Below, piece after piece: positions 45,290 to 58,499 of a stretch of DNA of 64,000 nt. The first letter of the stretch is position 1, and every line of letters starts with the position of its first letter. The notes below the pieces were generated by a model. The model saw only the letters and a list, made by a program, of their open reading frames with translations. It searched no databases and was not told the origin of the DNA. The stretch is from Protopterus annectens (lineage: Eukaryota; Chordata; Ceratodontiformes; Protopteridae), in NCBI RefSeq assembly GCF_019279795.1, contig NC_056734.1:1398067-1462066 (forward strand). Direction: 5' to 3'. Both the position numbers and the translations under genes were made by a program.

Positions 45290-47340
45290 AGTGATCCCTG
45301 GGCTACATCTTCCATTTCACATCCACTCATCACGGTTTCTATTGAAGAGTGTGAGTGAGGGTTTATGCTTGAGGTATATTTGAAATCTGTTCCAAAGCAA
45401 GCAAAGTCTGGCAAAGATGACTAATCATTATAGGTGCGCAACAACCTCTGTGGATCTGCATGCAAACCCTTTATTGCTTATGTGCTCCACAGAGGGATTT
45501 CCAAAACCCTTTGGTAATGTGATCATCAAAGGAGAGATGACTTAACACATGGCTCTATGTATACATTAGTACCTGTTCCACACTTTGGGGGCTACTACCT
45601 ATGTGGTACTCTGGGGATACTTTGTTTTCTAAAAGTGGATAACTATGCTTTCTTAGGCTTATAGCTTTACAGCATGAGTTTGACACCAGGTATCTGTCTG
45701 TATGATACCCTTTTGGAGGATGTGTGTGTCATCTGGAGAATAAAGTATAGCCCACAGTATGCATTGTCATCAAACATGGGCAGACATATCCCTACTGTGT
45801 TTGCTTGTACCTAAGAAAGTTATATGCCAAACAAGAGTGGTCCCAGGACTGAGTGCAGGTGAATACCTCTTGTTACTGGCATAGAATAGTACATGGAGAC
45901 TGCAAATGTTACTGTGTGTCCTACATCTGTGCGTCAGTTGTCAAGCCATCATCTAACAATCGTTTATGGTCAGTCTGTTGAGGTTATGTATAATACCAGT
46001 ATGTGGGATGGGTATGAATTGCTGGTGAGCTATAGCTTGGCTGTGTTGACCTCCCCTCCCTCACCTATAGCCTTGTTGACTGGCTTGAAGTCTACTAGGT
46101 GTAGGAGCCATGAACTGGCCTTTAGAGAACCTAAATGGGTATGGTGCAGTGTTTGCAGGTTCATAATGTCTCTGTTAATGAGTTCCATAATGCTGTGCTC
46201 CATAGCCTTCCAGATAACATTGGTCTGGCTTATAGGGTGAGAGTTTCCAGGACCTGTTGTAGTTCTACCCTTAATCAATTTATGTTAACATTTGCACTGG
46301 GTGTGATGAGGGTGGACAGGTTAAAGAATAAGTATATTAGAGGGTCAGGCCAGGTTAGAAGGCTAGTAGACCATGCCAGATAGGCAGGATTAAGTTGGTT
46401 TGTACATGTGCTGAGAAGGGATGCAGAGTATATTGTGAAATAGATGCTAAAGATGAAGCCGCCAGGTAACAGGAAAAGAGGAATGCCTAAGATGAGGTTT
46501 ATGGCTGTGGTGAGAGAGGACATGGAGGTGGATGGTGTGATAGCGCAAGATGCACAGGCCAGGAAGAAATGATGTACTGTGGCGACCCCTAATGGGAGCA
46601 TCCGAAAGGAGAAGAAGAAGAAGACATTGTAGCTCAACCCTTGTGGACTGTGAACACCATTACCGTGTGTCATTCCACAAGTATGCAACCTGTACAGAGG
46701 CTGCATCTGGACAGAGCGTTTAGGTGAGAGGTGACTTCATATGTCAGATTGTGTATGACACAGCCAGGGACACTGTCCAGTACCATTGCCACTGTGGTGT
46801 GTACTTTGTTAAAGAGATGTTTTAACTAGAGTGTCTGTGAATCATCAGGTTTTACATTCTTCAGGTCTGGAAATGTGGCCCTTGTGTAATGACAGGGTGC
46901 TGAAATCCGCATTCAAACTGTCTGACAAGGAATTGGTAATGTCAGTCAGATAAGTGTACTTTGTGACGATTTACATTAACTGTGACCCGATCTGAGATTT
47001 CCCCTGTAGATTATGAACAACACTGAAAAAAGCTTTAGTGTTGTCTTTGGAATCCTTGCCATTTTGTATTTTGAAGCTTGCCTTGTATGTTTATTGAGGG
47101 ATTTATTTTCCCAATGATACTGACCAGAGAGGTTATCCCTTCTTGGTTTGTAACTCTTTTGGTACAAGTTCACACCTTCTATTATATATTTAGTTTATGG
47201 CAGGGGTCCATAAGACTAATGCACTTTTACTGTATAAGTGAGAATTTCTTGTGTTTGTGATAGCACGGTCTATGCAACCCTGTAGGTGAACAGTGTGCAT
47301 TAATAAAGGATTATGCAGCTGGGACAGTGTTAACCTTAGT
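45290..47340 (-). mobile_element. CR1/L2-like LINE, minus strand, interrupted
   Basis: A badly decayed copy read right to left. Near 47200-47290 the minus strand gives QGCIDRAI... and LWTPAIN, equivalent to the endonuclease-RT linker of the 41 kb copy. Near 46976-47173 it gives a version of the DNKAFFSYIKH region. Near 46030-46240 it gives KAMEHSIMELINRDIMNLQT. Downstream parts run to about 45290. An unrelated plus-strand LINE fragment (46268-46628) splits it between the IPLHKGG block (46640) and the next block (46265). Confidence 0.75.
46268..46628 (+). mobile_element. RTE-like LINE 3' end, inserted, with (GAA)n tail
   Basis: The plus-strand frame encodes RVDRLKNKYIRGSGQV, then SWFVHVLRRDAEYIVK, MLKMKPPGNRKRGMPKMRF and VVREDMEVDGVIAQDAQARK. 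These match the C-terminal end of RTE/BovB-like reverse transcriptase proteins (IRGS, GHVxRR, RGRPKxRW, VxxDM). Two stops interrupt it. It ends TGGCGACCCCTAATGGGAGC, then ATCCGAAAGGAGAAGAAG with a GAA-rich tail. The exact clade is uncertain. The 3' tail is shared with the SINE at 7041-7314. Confidence 0.75.
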
Positions 47341-47911
47341 AATGTAAACCAATGACAGATAGCAACAACGGCATCACCCACAGCACAGTGTCAACCCATG
47401 TCATACACACACATGTGTACTCAAGTTCCAAAATGTGTGTAGTAGAATGCATACTGACCACCAATAGAAAGTATGGAGTGTTAACACTGGCCAGTACAGG
47501 GCATGTCACCCTGCCCATGTGTCCAATATGCACTAACATGCAGACAGTGCACCTTCATGTTCACAAATGTACACCTGCAGACCTGTGCTGCACACACCCC
47601 ACACTTACTCTCCACTGTATAACACATGCTGACACAACTACTCACATCAGCCAAGTGGCACATGGGCAAACAAAACACAATTGGAATAAACACTAGTGGA
47701 AACAATACAACATTGCTAATTACAGCTTTAATGCATCATGCCTGCTCAGCTACACCTTCAAGGATATCATTACACTTTACTGCTGACAAACATGCTACAC
47801 ATTCAACCATTGCTATACTTTATTAAAGTCACCCTGTGCATCACCACCATGTTAGCCTGTTCCTGCATCAGTGTTACAGATGACAGGAGGTGGCACAGGT
47901 TTTATCATATG
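47341..47911. other. unassigned DNA 3' of Myb-like gene A
   Basis: No recognisable motif. It may be the distal part of the Harbinger element that carries gene A. Confidence 0.35.
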
Positions 47912-48687
47912 CACAGGGTGTGTTGTTGGTTTGCCAGAGGCGTACACTGAGCCATACAATCGACATGTGTGTGTGAGTGTGTGTGTGTGAGGGCCATGAG
48001 TACTGTTATGGGCCAATGTTGATGTAATGTGTGCGGGTATGTGTTTGCCCTAGGTTTCTGGTTTATGTGTGTGTGTGTCTGCATGCACACAGTTTCACCA
48101 TGTGGCTGCCATATACGGGGATTTGTGAGACAGCTACAGACTGTACCTGGTAGGCTTTACAGATCACCATCTCTGGCCATGGATATGGAACCTGTGCCTG
48201 ACAGGGGTGCTACAGACAGTATCAGGTACTAATCCAGACTGGGTACTATCCGAAGAGGTTGACATATGTCCACTGGATCCAGGTCCCTGTTGGGACTGGC
48301 CACAGGGTGTGTTGTTGGTTTGCCAGAGGCGTACACTGAGCCATACAATCAACATGTGTGTGTGAGTGTGTGTGTGTGAGGGCCATGAGTACTGTTATGG
48401 GCCAATGTTGATGTAATGTGTGCGGGTATGTGTTTGCCCTAGGTTTCTGGTTTATGTGTGTGTGTCTACATGCACACAGTTTCACCATGTGGCTGCCATA
48501 TACGGGGATTTGTGAGACAGCTACAGACTGTACCTGGTAGGCTTTACAGATCACCATCTCTGGCCATGGATACGGAACCTGTGCCTGACAGGGGTGCTAC
48601 AGACAGTATCAGGTACTAATCCAGACTGGGTACTATCCGAAGAGGTTGACATATGTCCACTGGATCTAGGTCCCTGTTGGGACTGGC
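47912..48687. repeat. tandem duplication, two units of about 388 bp
   Basis: Unit 1 is 47912-48300 and unit 2 is 48301-48687. Both begin CACAGGGTGTGTTGTTGGTT (unit 1) or the same at 48301, and both end CCCTGTTGGGACTGGC. They differ at only a few positions, such as one GT pair and ATGGATATGG versus ATGGATACGG, so the duplication is recent. It overlaps the probable 3' end of gene A. Confidence 0.92.
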
Positions 48688-48710
48688 CAGAGCCACGTGC
48701 ATGTGGTCTT

Positions 48711-51335
48711 CTAGGATGGTCTAGGGACAGCCCCCCCAACATTGCTGGGGCTGGTACTGGCATTACGGGAGCAGCTGTGACTTGCTGGACATCCACGGCG
48801 ACCTCCAGCTGCTGATGTTGCTGGCATACGTCCACGTCGATGTCTCAACCATCCCGCATTGTCCTGACACATGGACATGACATTGTGGAGGACATCCAAT
48901 GTCTCACCCCAACGTCTATCAATGACCTCAGTGTAATTACGTATGGCACCTGCTAGGTCATGTATCCTGTCATTTACAGAGGTGTTATGAGCCCCCTGTG
49001 CCCTTAGTCCCTGTCTGGTATACCGCTCCATTTGTGTCTGTGCCTCCATGACAGCCTGGAACATGCGTGTGGTAGAAAGAGGTGTGGCAAGTCTGCCAGG
49101 GCATGATGACCAGCAGTGCTCTGACGAGAACCCCTGGGACTCTGCCTATGTGGTACCGTTCCAGACATCTGGCTATGGCTGCTGTGTCCTGATACATGTG
49201 CCATAGATACCACACTGTCCTGGCCAGTGCCAACCGTACACTGTCCCTCAGCTAAGGGCAATGGTGATGATGGATGTACAGGCAGTATGACTGTGTGCAT
49301 GGATGGGGTGGAGACTTGTGTACTGTCAATTCGTGGCCCAACAACAGACCGTGACAAACCTGTCTGTGCCTCAACTCACCTATCCTCATGATCACTGTCT
49401 GTCTCAGTGACATCAGGTTCCCTGCTGTACTGAACCAGCCCCACCTCGGCACCTGTGAGAGGGAAACAGGAATCACACTTTAAGACCTGAACATGATGTC
49501 AGACCACATGCACACATGCACCCATGCGCACATGTGCACATGCGCACATGCACACATGAGCACATGCGCACATACACACATGCGCACATGCACACATGCA
49601 CACAGACAAAAATACACTCCTCCTAAAGCAGACACACACAACACCAGCAATCTCAGAACATACACAATAGCAGGTGATGGTGGGGTACAGTATCACAAGC
49701 AAAACAGTCATATTATACATATCAGCATGCAGGACATGTGTTGCTCAACAGCATGCAGTGCAAGTGTAGACAGTCCTTGTTACTAACAGTATACATGGCA
49801 TTGATGCATGTGTTTTGTTATTAGGTGATGGGCCTCCCCCTGGAACACAATGCATACATGGACACAACATTGCTGTGCAGGTATTCGAAACTCAATAGCA
49901 TCACAAGACATATATGTGTCAGTTATGCAAATGGTGATTGGTATGTATACTGTTTAGAGGTGCATATGTGTGCACACATGCGACATTAAGGTGTATAGCA
50001 AGGTGTATAGCAATGAAAGCTATGTGTAGTACTGTGGTTACAATAACTGGATGGGGTATAGTACCATAGGCCATCGTCATGAAGCATCATGTGGTCACTC
50101 AAGGCTACAAATGTTTCCCAAACCAGCACTACTCATGCTGTATCAGAACTGTACTACCTTGGCTACATTCACCATTTCACAAACAGTTGTTACATGAGTT
50201 TGTAAGGAGGCCAATAAGGAGCATTCCCTGACATGAATGTGTAGTGTGTTGCAGAGTGTTTAAATGCCCCATGATAGGCCTCTACCCCTCAGGTATATTA
50301 TGTGTAATGTGTGGATGAGATTTTGGATACTGGAGTGTGCCTTTACAGAGGGTTTGGGAATCCTTTATGTGTAGCATGTTAAAATGCTCTGTGTATGACA
50401 TAGATGTGTATGTTATATGCATGCTGAGTATCAACTGTGCCTAGCCAATGGTCACTACAGTCTAGCCACATTTGTTTGAGATGGTCTGGGTATTGCATGT
50501 GTTTGAGGCAGCTAATCACATTAGTGAGATGTGCGTGGTCTTACACCAAACATGCACAGCATGCATTATGGGTAGGTGTGTTACATGTGTACATGGCCTA
50601 CACCTTAACTATGACATGCACTTTTTATTTACAATAATAAATGTAGAACACACTCACCAGCATCTGTCCGCTGCCTTGATGTCACCCCAGAGGGACCTAC
50701 ATAGAGATGAGACAGTTTGTCAGTGACCACAACTGTGGCATTGCTACTGTGTGTTTGGAATCTTACAGTACAACAACAGTTTACATTCACAGGGCTACAG
50801 ATTATGTTCCAAATGATCAGTATTGAACAACAACAGGCTCCACATCTTTTAATGACACACTCCACATCTCACATATGCATGATCTACCAATACAGATAAC
50901 AGTAGTCTACAGATATGCCATGTTACCTGCATGCTCCATGTGTGCTTGCTGGGTGGCTCCAACCTCCATCATGGTATATGCCTGCTGCTGTTGTTGTTGG
51001 GCAGGTGCCACCAGGCTCAGGAGCAGCTCCTCCACTCTGGTGAGGGGGGGATGGATATTGACACCACCTCCTGTTGCAAGTTGTTGTCTCCACACATCAG
51101 CAGCATGCTGACGGACATGTCTGAGAAGATCACTGCAGTGGTGGCGTACCTGCTCATATGTCTAGTTATGCAGGCCTACTTCATTTACCCTGCGGACAAC
51201 ATCTTGCCACATTGCAGTACGCTCCTGCTGGTCCTGGCTGGTTCGTGAGAACATGAGACTGTAGTGCTGAATCATACTGGTAGTAATTATGTCATCTTCA
51301 GCACTACTATAAGTGGGGTTCCTGCGATGTGCCAT
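48711..51335 (-). pseudogene. Harbinger-type Myb/SANT-like protein gene A, multi-exon
   Basis: The DNA-binding partner protein of a PIF/Harbinger transposon, minus strand. Exon 1 runs 51335 to 50927 from an ATG: SSAEDDIITTSMIQHYSLMF, MWQDVVRRVNEVG, then TYEQVRHHCSDLLRHVRQ (three-helix Myb/SANT-like fold) and a glutamine run. A TAG at 51162-51164 breaks it. The donor is GCAG/GTAACA. Exon 2 is 50696-50658 (39 nt, acceptor TATGTAG, donor GTGAGT) and exon 3 is 49452-49380 (acceptor CTCACAG, donor GTGAGT), encoding GAEVGLVQYSREPDVTETDS. Phases agree across exons 1-3. The last exon, about 49360 to 48711, holds the C-terminal part (MFQAVMEAQTQMERYTRQGL) but needs a frame change near 49070, so its limits are approximate. 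Confidence 0.75.
49495..49605. repeat. CACATGCGCA-type minisatellite in an intron of gene A
   Basis: About ten copies of CACATGCGCA and variants, between exons 2 and 3 of gene A. The histidine/cysteine-rich open frames here are repeat artefacts. Confidence 0.85.
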
Positions 51336-52215
51336 GATCCCTGGAAGACATAAATACGAAAATGTGTCTGAGCAAGTCATATGGCACATTTAACATTATA
51401 CAGTACAGATATCACTGAACTGCCATATATGGCAACCTATTAGCTAACCAAGAGTGAAACACTTTAACTGCCACTTATTACTGCTCACCCCACAACTGCT
51501 TGGAAGTGCCTGGCTCACACTCAGTCTAATGAACCATGTTCTGCATAGCAACAAAATAAAATCACTATATAAGACTATACAAGAGTACCTGGCACACTGT
51601 ATGCAACACGATGCACCTCCTAGCCACAGCAGATATGCATCAAGCTGATGTGTAAAGAAATATATCATCCATCACAATGAGTGTAAGGTCCAGTAAATGT
51701 ATTACTATTATACCACACAACTTGTTAATGGCAAACCCGTGTCCAAAATATGTGCACAATTGGGAATATAGGTCGCATACTGCTGTAGTACACTATGAAT
51801 GTTGCTAGATATGCAGTTATATGTTTTACCACACATATGTCAAAGGACATGTTACAGACATACCCACACACACATCAGACACAATTACAGGACACAAAGG
51901 TATGACAACCCAGATAAGCTTTCAGTGTGTACTATACAGTATTGTGTGTCAGTACTTACACAACCTTAACTTTGAGAAATGTAATCTGTGATGAATACAG
52001 GGACCACACAAAACAGTGGATGCAAGCAATGTGGACATACATCATACTTTGCTGTACAGGCCCAGAGCTTCAAGTAGTACTACAGTACACACAGGATTTG
52101 GATTGAACATCAGTACCAATCAATAATCATAGATGTAGTGCTTTAGCCTCCAATGACACACCGTAGTTAAAACCAAGGGACTTAATCACACTGTATGCAA
52201 TAGCACTTTTTCTGC
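51336..52215. other. unassigned DNA 5' of gene A
   Basis: No recognisable promoter or element. It could be the 5' part of the Harbinger element. Confidence 0.35.
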
Positions 52216-52227
52216 CTAGCAACAGAA

Positions 52228-52320
52228 TACACAACTTTTGCTAGGATCAAAGCAAGGACCCATAATACCATGACACAAACAGTTTCCCACTAAGCTATCC
52301 CACAGATACATATCTTTGAC
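52228..52320 (-). mobile_element. tRNA-like SINE head
   Basis: On the minus strand: A box GGGATAGCTTAGTGGGAAAC (inverse of about 52283-52302) and B box TCCTTGCTTTGATCCTAG (inverse of about 52241-52258), at tRNA-like spacing. No cloverleaf with a good acceptor stem is evident, so it is a SINE-type relic rather than a tRNA gene. Confidence 0.5.
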
Positions 52321-52381
52321 GTATTCACAAACACATTGACCATCACAGTCACAAGTAGATGTAGGTGTGTATGAGTATATA

Positions 52382-53454
<1,073 letters not shown>

Positions 53455-53500
53455 CTTTTCTCTGTCTCTCTCTCTCTCTGTCTCTCTCTCTCTGTCAGTC
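53455..53500. repeat. (TCTCTG/TC)n microsatellite
   Basis: Pyrimidine-rich run of CTCTCTCTCTGTCTCTCTCT type. Confidence 0.9.
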
Positions 53501-54559
53501 TCTGCAATAGAGTGATTGAGTTTGTTGGCAGAGATTGCAGCCTGCTTTTGTAGGTATTTGCACATGAGCATGTGATGGCCTCTGCATCAATTAGTGGCCA
53601 CCACTTCCTAATTGCATGCAGCCTGCTGCGTAGTAATTGCAGTAATCACTGTCATAGCAACCCAGTACTATAAATTGCTAACTCAGGTAGGCATGGCCCT
53701 TTCAGCTTTCCAAGATGGAGATCATCCTTGTTTGCTGTGGACATCATTGTTTAAGACATAAGGTTGGAATAGTTCTTATATCAGAAGCCAGGGGTGTCGC
53801 CAGAAATTTACATTTTGTACTCAGACCTAATGTTGCTGCTTCCAGTACCCATTTGTCAGTGTAGAAAAGTACTCACCCCTCAAAATGCTACCCCAAAATA
53901 CATGGAAAGATGTACTTTCTTTTCAACTTTTACAATTAACTGCCATACAAAGCTAGTTATTGAGATGTATTCCTTTGGCACAAGAATTGTTTGTGAACTG
54001 CTATACTGTGAATATTCATTTACTCAGTTCTAAACAGTTTGTGCTTTTTTAGTGTTGACATTAGCACAAGCTGCTCAGAAAAACTGGACACATTTCAGTA
54101 CTGTGAGTATGCTTACCTACATCCTTGGTAGACCCTGCACACACAGGTATAATCTACATTTGGGTAGGGTGCAGAAATACAGGGAGCGTAAGTATTATTG
54201 TGTGGATTTTATCTTGCTGGACTTACAGGGTTGCTGTGTACATGTTAGTTTATCAAGGCAAGTAGTCTGTCTGTGTAACTCCCAACTGTGGACCTATCCA
54301 CATGGTAGCCAGAGAAGAGCCTGTTATTTTTTGTCTGTGTATCACACAGGTCTTTTCAGCAATAGAGCAATGGCATTGTTACAGTTGGTTACACCAGTAC
54401 ATGGCTACATCCATTTGTATTTCAGTGTTGTATTCCTACATAAGGGTATGCTTCCGAAACTCCTTCCAGAGCTATTTGCACAGTGTGTAACAGCAGAAAG
54501 GCTGATATGCTTCTGTGTTTCTGCCTCTGCCAGACCTTTCAAACACTCAGGTACATATT
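53501..54559. other. unassigned DNA with one 176-codon open frame
   Basis: The plus-strand open frame 54052-54582 (from ATG 54052, start residues MLTLAQAAQKNWTHFSTVSM) is the longest here. I recognise no domain, and its composition (rich in cysteine, histidine and leucine) is not clearly protein-like. It may be chance. The segment starts with GCCAGGGGTGTCGCCAG near 53788, which could be a transposon end. Confidence 0.3.
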
Positions 54560-54850
54560 TTAACAGACTCAGGGAAAAGTAAGGAAAAAGTCAGGGACAC
54601 CTTTAAAATGTTAGTGCCATTAATTTGAAACATTGAGAGAATCAGAGCATGTGAATTAATACACCTTTTCTGAAGTAAAAGAAGTGTCTAACTCTTAATT
54701 ATTGTCATTGTTCATTAAGTGTAATTCACCACCTTTCTGGCCAAAGTCAGTAGTTTTAGGATGGATTCAGAGGGACAGAGCTAAAATTTGTGTCAAAATC
54801 AGGGACATCCCCGAAAATTAGGGACAGTTGGGAGGTATGGCCTCTTCCCT
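54560..54850 (-). repeat. dispersed non-coding repeat (gggaca-rich ends)
   Basis: On the minus strand it starts CATACCTCCCAACTGTCCCT, then GGGGATGTCCCTGATTTTGA, and ends near GTGTCCCTGACTTTTTCC. Repeated TGTCCCT/AGGGACA motifs near both ends suggest a MITE-like dispersed repeat. No family name can be given from sequence alone. Confidence 0.4.
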
Positions 54851-55084
54851 AAACAGATACGCCAGTGTTTGTCCTGCTGTGATACTGTGTGGGGTTGTAA
54901 AATGATGGGGTAACATTATTTCCTGCTAGAATGGCTGCTTCTCTTATCACAGTCATGTAATGTAATCCCACAACAACTGTTGGTAAAGATCCACATAACA
55001 AGTTTTGTGGTATGGCATTCCTATTTTTCCTTTACATTCACTCATTCTGATGCATGATATATTTATTTCAGCACCAACTTGTTG

Positions 55085-55335
55085 TATATCTACTGTGGCT
55101 TAGTGGTACTTCATGTTGTGTAGTGTGTACAAGGCCCGGGGTTCGAGACTGACAGAGGTGTTTTATTTTACACGTGAGCAGAGCAAGGGCCCTCACATAC
55201 AAAGTGACTAAAGCACTTTTAAGCAGTTGTAAGCGGGTTTGTGTGGGTTTGTGCGATGCTTAGCAATGCTTAGCTAACCGCAAACAAGCGCACACTCGCA
55301 CAAACCCACTAACTACTGCTTAATAGTGCTTACTC
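55085..55335 (+). mobile_element. tRNA-headed repeat related in style to repeat R
   Basis: A box TGGCTTAGTGGTAC at 55096 and B box GGGGTTCGAGACTG at about 55138. Further on are TGCGATGCTTAGCAATGCTT and GCGCACACTCGCACAAACC. The head plus a GCTTAGCAATGCTT-containing tail resembles the organisation of repeat R, but the bodies differ. Confidence 0.55.
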
Positions 55336-55910
55336 TCGCTAACCCCCACGCTCATTTCTTTGAAAGAAAAGAAAAATGGGGAGATAGGAAAGTGGTGAAA
55401 AAGGGGCACAAAGAGGGAAAGACAGTATGGAAAGTAACTCGGGATGTGCAGGACGGGTGTAGGGAAGGTCCATAGCTGCCCATTTCTTTAACAGCAACAG
55501 CTGTGCATATGGAATAAATTTGGAGGTAGACATGAAACCTTCAACCCCTGAGAGAGGGGTGAGGATAACAAAGTATGTTGTAATGCCAATTAAATTACAT
55601 TTTATGTGTCCAGTGGACATGTGTGCAAAATGGGCAGCTATGTATGGGGCGTAATTTTTTTTTTGGGAGCAGATTGCCCTTTTTTTTCAGGTGAGAATGG
55701 AATGTGAGGTAGGGGAAGTAGGTATATTTTGGAGGTAGGTTTGGGAGGTAAACAGACAAGACAAACAAGACGCATACAGGGGTGGCATATGACACGTGGT
55801 GGGTGAACACCTTTGATGGGGAGGGATGTTTGGAAATCGCAAGCCCATGAGCCCACAGATGGAAACAGTGGGACTGAGGTCCCCACCCATGGGCAGTCAC
55901 CACTGCACCT
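55336..55910. other. 3' flank of Myb-like gene B
   Basis: T-rich tract near 55648-55690. No separate gene is recognisable; the minus-strand open frames here overlap the gene B 3' region. Confidence 0.35.
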
Positions 55911-57756
55911 TCACAGCCCAGAGGGTGGGTGTGCTGGGGGCTGTGTAGGAGGGGCAGGCTGACATGGGAGTTGCGCCACTCGTGCCTCAAGCTGGCGTAG
56001 AGGTTCTGCAACAGAACATTCAATCTCTCTATGCACCACAGCTCGGACCATTCGAAGTGTGATAGGTGGCCCTCCTTCACCCACGCTTGCACGGGAGGAC
56101 TGAGTCCCATCCCCTGCAGTGCTTCCACCTGAAGGTGGCACAGGACCAATGGAGGAGGAGGTCCCAGGCTGGGCACTGGACCTGTTGGTGTCAGGTACCT
56201 TGGCCAGCTGAGGTAGGACAGGTGGGTCTGCTGGAACCGGCCTTCCCATACGAACTATGTTTTGGAGGGTTTAATAAAGATATGGGTTAGTAACAATCAA
56301 CAGCATTCCCAATTAGTTATAACAGCATGCAGAAGTATTCCCATTAACCCAACACACCAGATTTTCAACAGTTGAAAAGCAAGCATAACACATGCATATA
56401 TAGAACAATAGTGGGCATTACAACAGCATGCAGGTTGAATTGATGGCAACAGGCCACCAATATTGCATTTTTTTAACAGGGCACATGCATAGAAATAAAT
56501 GCAAATATTTATAAACTAATAGGACATATGTCCCTACAAATGTTTTGAGATTAGACATACCGATTGAGGTGTGGATTTGCATTTTTTATGCACATATAGT
56601 AGAGTGGAAAAGGATAGCTCAATTAACAACTTATATATCCTTCTAGTTTTCACTACATTCCTATTAAGTGCAGTTATATGTCCCTTACATGTATTATTAC
56701 ACTACCCAATTTCCTTATATTGTGCAATTGGATTTTGCTAGATCATTATATACATGAGCTGTATCTTACATACAAACTGTCCAAGATGCAGATGTTACTA
56801 CTACATATTTTGAGAGTTGCTCACACATACTACTGCTAAGATGGTACACTGACAGCTCTACTTTCATATAATTATCTAGATATGTTCAGGTGAAAGTATC
56901 ATTTATATGTTAACAGCTCCCTACATTTCTGGCAGCACACTGACATTTCTGGGGAACAAAATACCAAGCTACTCATGTGCCAGATTAACCTGTACATGCT
57001 GGGCATGAACCAACAGTTGAGGTCTGTAAATATGCATAAAAGCTACTGGCACTCCATTCATCCACGTTATATGGGCCTACCCAAGTGTGGGTTAACACTG
57101 CTTAATACAACAGTACTATTTGTAAAATGCAACAATACAACAGCATATCAAAGAAAATGACACAGACGCACTCCAGGAATTATACTTTTATTAAAGGATT
57201 ATTACACCTTATTTATTGGGTTAAAACACTTTTTGAAGACTCTCTCATTTATTTTATATAACAGTACATGCAGAATAATTACTAACCTGCCTGATGATGC
57301 AGCCTTTGCAACCTATCTTCATGGGCTTGCTGATTCATAGCCCGGACACCTACAGCTGTAAAGTAAATGCAGAGATATTGAGACATACCTATCCATAGTA
57401 TAGACAAGCATAGCAATTCTTAACTACTTAATACAATGGCTACTTACTCAGTACTGGGGCATTAGGCATTGCACGGGACTCCTGGATCCACTGGTCCAGA
57501 TGATCCTCCTTACGTCGCTTCAGGTCAGAATAATGGTGCCTGACCTGATCACCAGTCCGAGGATCGCCAGTGGCACTGGTGAGATCACGAGCTAGACTGT
57601 TCCAGGCCTCCGTTTTATATTGGGTGCCCTGGTACTGGCCACGCAGGAGTCTTTCCTCATGATTGTGGACAAGGAGCCAAACTATTACTTTGGTCTCCTC
57701 AATGCTCCAGCGTTGCGCTCGAAATCGAGTGCCTTCTCCAACACCGACTATGCTGA
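55911..57756 (-). CDS. Harbinger-type Myb/SANT-like protein gene B, open multi-exon frame
   Basis: Minus-strand gene with three visible exons in matching phase and no stops. The first visible exon, 57756 to 57448, has acceptor CTCCCTTCTGCAG and donor GTAAGT. It encodes RAQRWSIEETKVIVWLLVHN, YKTEAWNSLARDLTS and GDQVRHHYSDLKRRKEDHLD, a three-helix Myb/SANT-like (trihelix) domain with conserved tryptophans. The second, 57355 to 57287 (acceptor TTTACTTTACAG, donor GTTAGT), encodes GVRAMNQQAHEDRLQRLHHQ. The third, 56254 to 55911 (acceptor CAAAACATAG), encodes MGRPVPADPPVLPQLAK..., then REIECSVAEPLRQLEARVAQ, and ends at TGA. No ATG precedes the domain in frame, so a 5' exon beyond 57756 is missing or not recognised. 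Such proteins recruit the transposase to transposon ends; that role is from family knowledge. Confidence 0.78.
56280..57286. other. intron of gene B
   Basis: About 1.03 kb AT-rich intron between the second and third visible exons. No nested element is recognisable. Confidence 0.6.
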
Positions 57757-57948
57757 CTGCAGAAGGGAGCTACAACCAGTTATGGCAAGTATTCCCGCCT
57801 GTGGAGGTTAAATATACCTAATTTCCTGCACTTATTTATGATTGGTCAGTTTTGAAAAAACTCAGCTGTAGGCACACCTGCTTAGCTGATGTTAGCAATG
57901 TTTAATATTCCTTTGATAGATCTATGTCTGTTGAAAGTACATGGTTAT

Positions 57949-58348
57949 GAAATGCTGTCATGGCTTAGTGGTTATGTACTGTGACTATAGTGCACAGTAT
58001 CCTGAGTTCAAGCCCTGTCACTGCTTTTTATTTTCCTACTGGCCAGACCTGAATGGTTAAGGTACGGTAAAGGAGGTGTGGCTGTGTTTAGCCAACTTTG
58101 CTCAACTTTCCCTGATGTTGCCCAATGTTGCTCGACATTGCCCAACGTTGTGCTGGTTAGCACGGTGTGCAGCTACGCACAAATACGTTGTAGTTGCGCT
58201 GGTTGGTGCGGTGCGCCACTACGTGCAAAGACATTGTGCTTGTTAACGCGCTGCTCAGCTATGAGCAATTGGTTTTAAATATGCTAAATACTGCTAAATT
58301 GTGCTTAGCAGTGCTTTATACTGCTTAAAATAAGTTACTCATGCCTCA
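57949..58348 (+). mobile_element. tRNA-headed repeat R, copy 2
   Basis: Starts GAAATGCTGTCATGGCTTAG with A box at 57961-57973 and B box GAGTTCAAGCC at 58004-58014. It then has a decayed decamer array (TTGCCCAATGTTGCTCGACA near 58115) and a segment absent from copy 1 (about 58178-58265). It ends GCTTAGCAGTGCTTTATACT and ACTCATGCCTCA. It is the inverse orientation of 27948-28281. It lies just upstream of gene B, as copy 1 lies just downstream of the transposase. Confidence 0.75.
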
Positions 58349-58368
58349 GAATGCATAACCATTTCACC

Positions 58369-58371
<3 letters not shown>

Positions 58372-58422
<51 letters not shown>
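58372..58422. repeat. (AT)n microsatellite
   Basis: About 51 bases of AT directly after repeat R copy 2. Confidence 0.97.
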
Positions 58423-58425
<3 letters not shown>

Positions 58426-58499
58426 CATTCACTACTACATATAACATTTGAATGCTTTTTACAAAACTTATACATGATAAATGTCGGGAAATATTTTTG

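Noticed and set aside
54052-54582. 176-codon plus-strand open frame as a possible host gene
   Set aside because: No recognisable domain, signal or splice context, and composition is not clearly protein-like. Kept only as an unassigned open frame.
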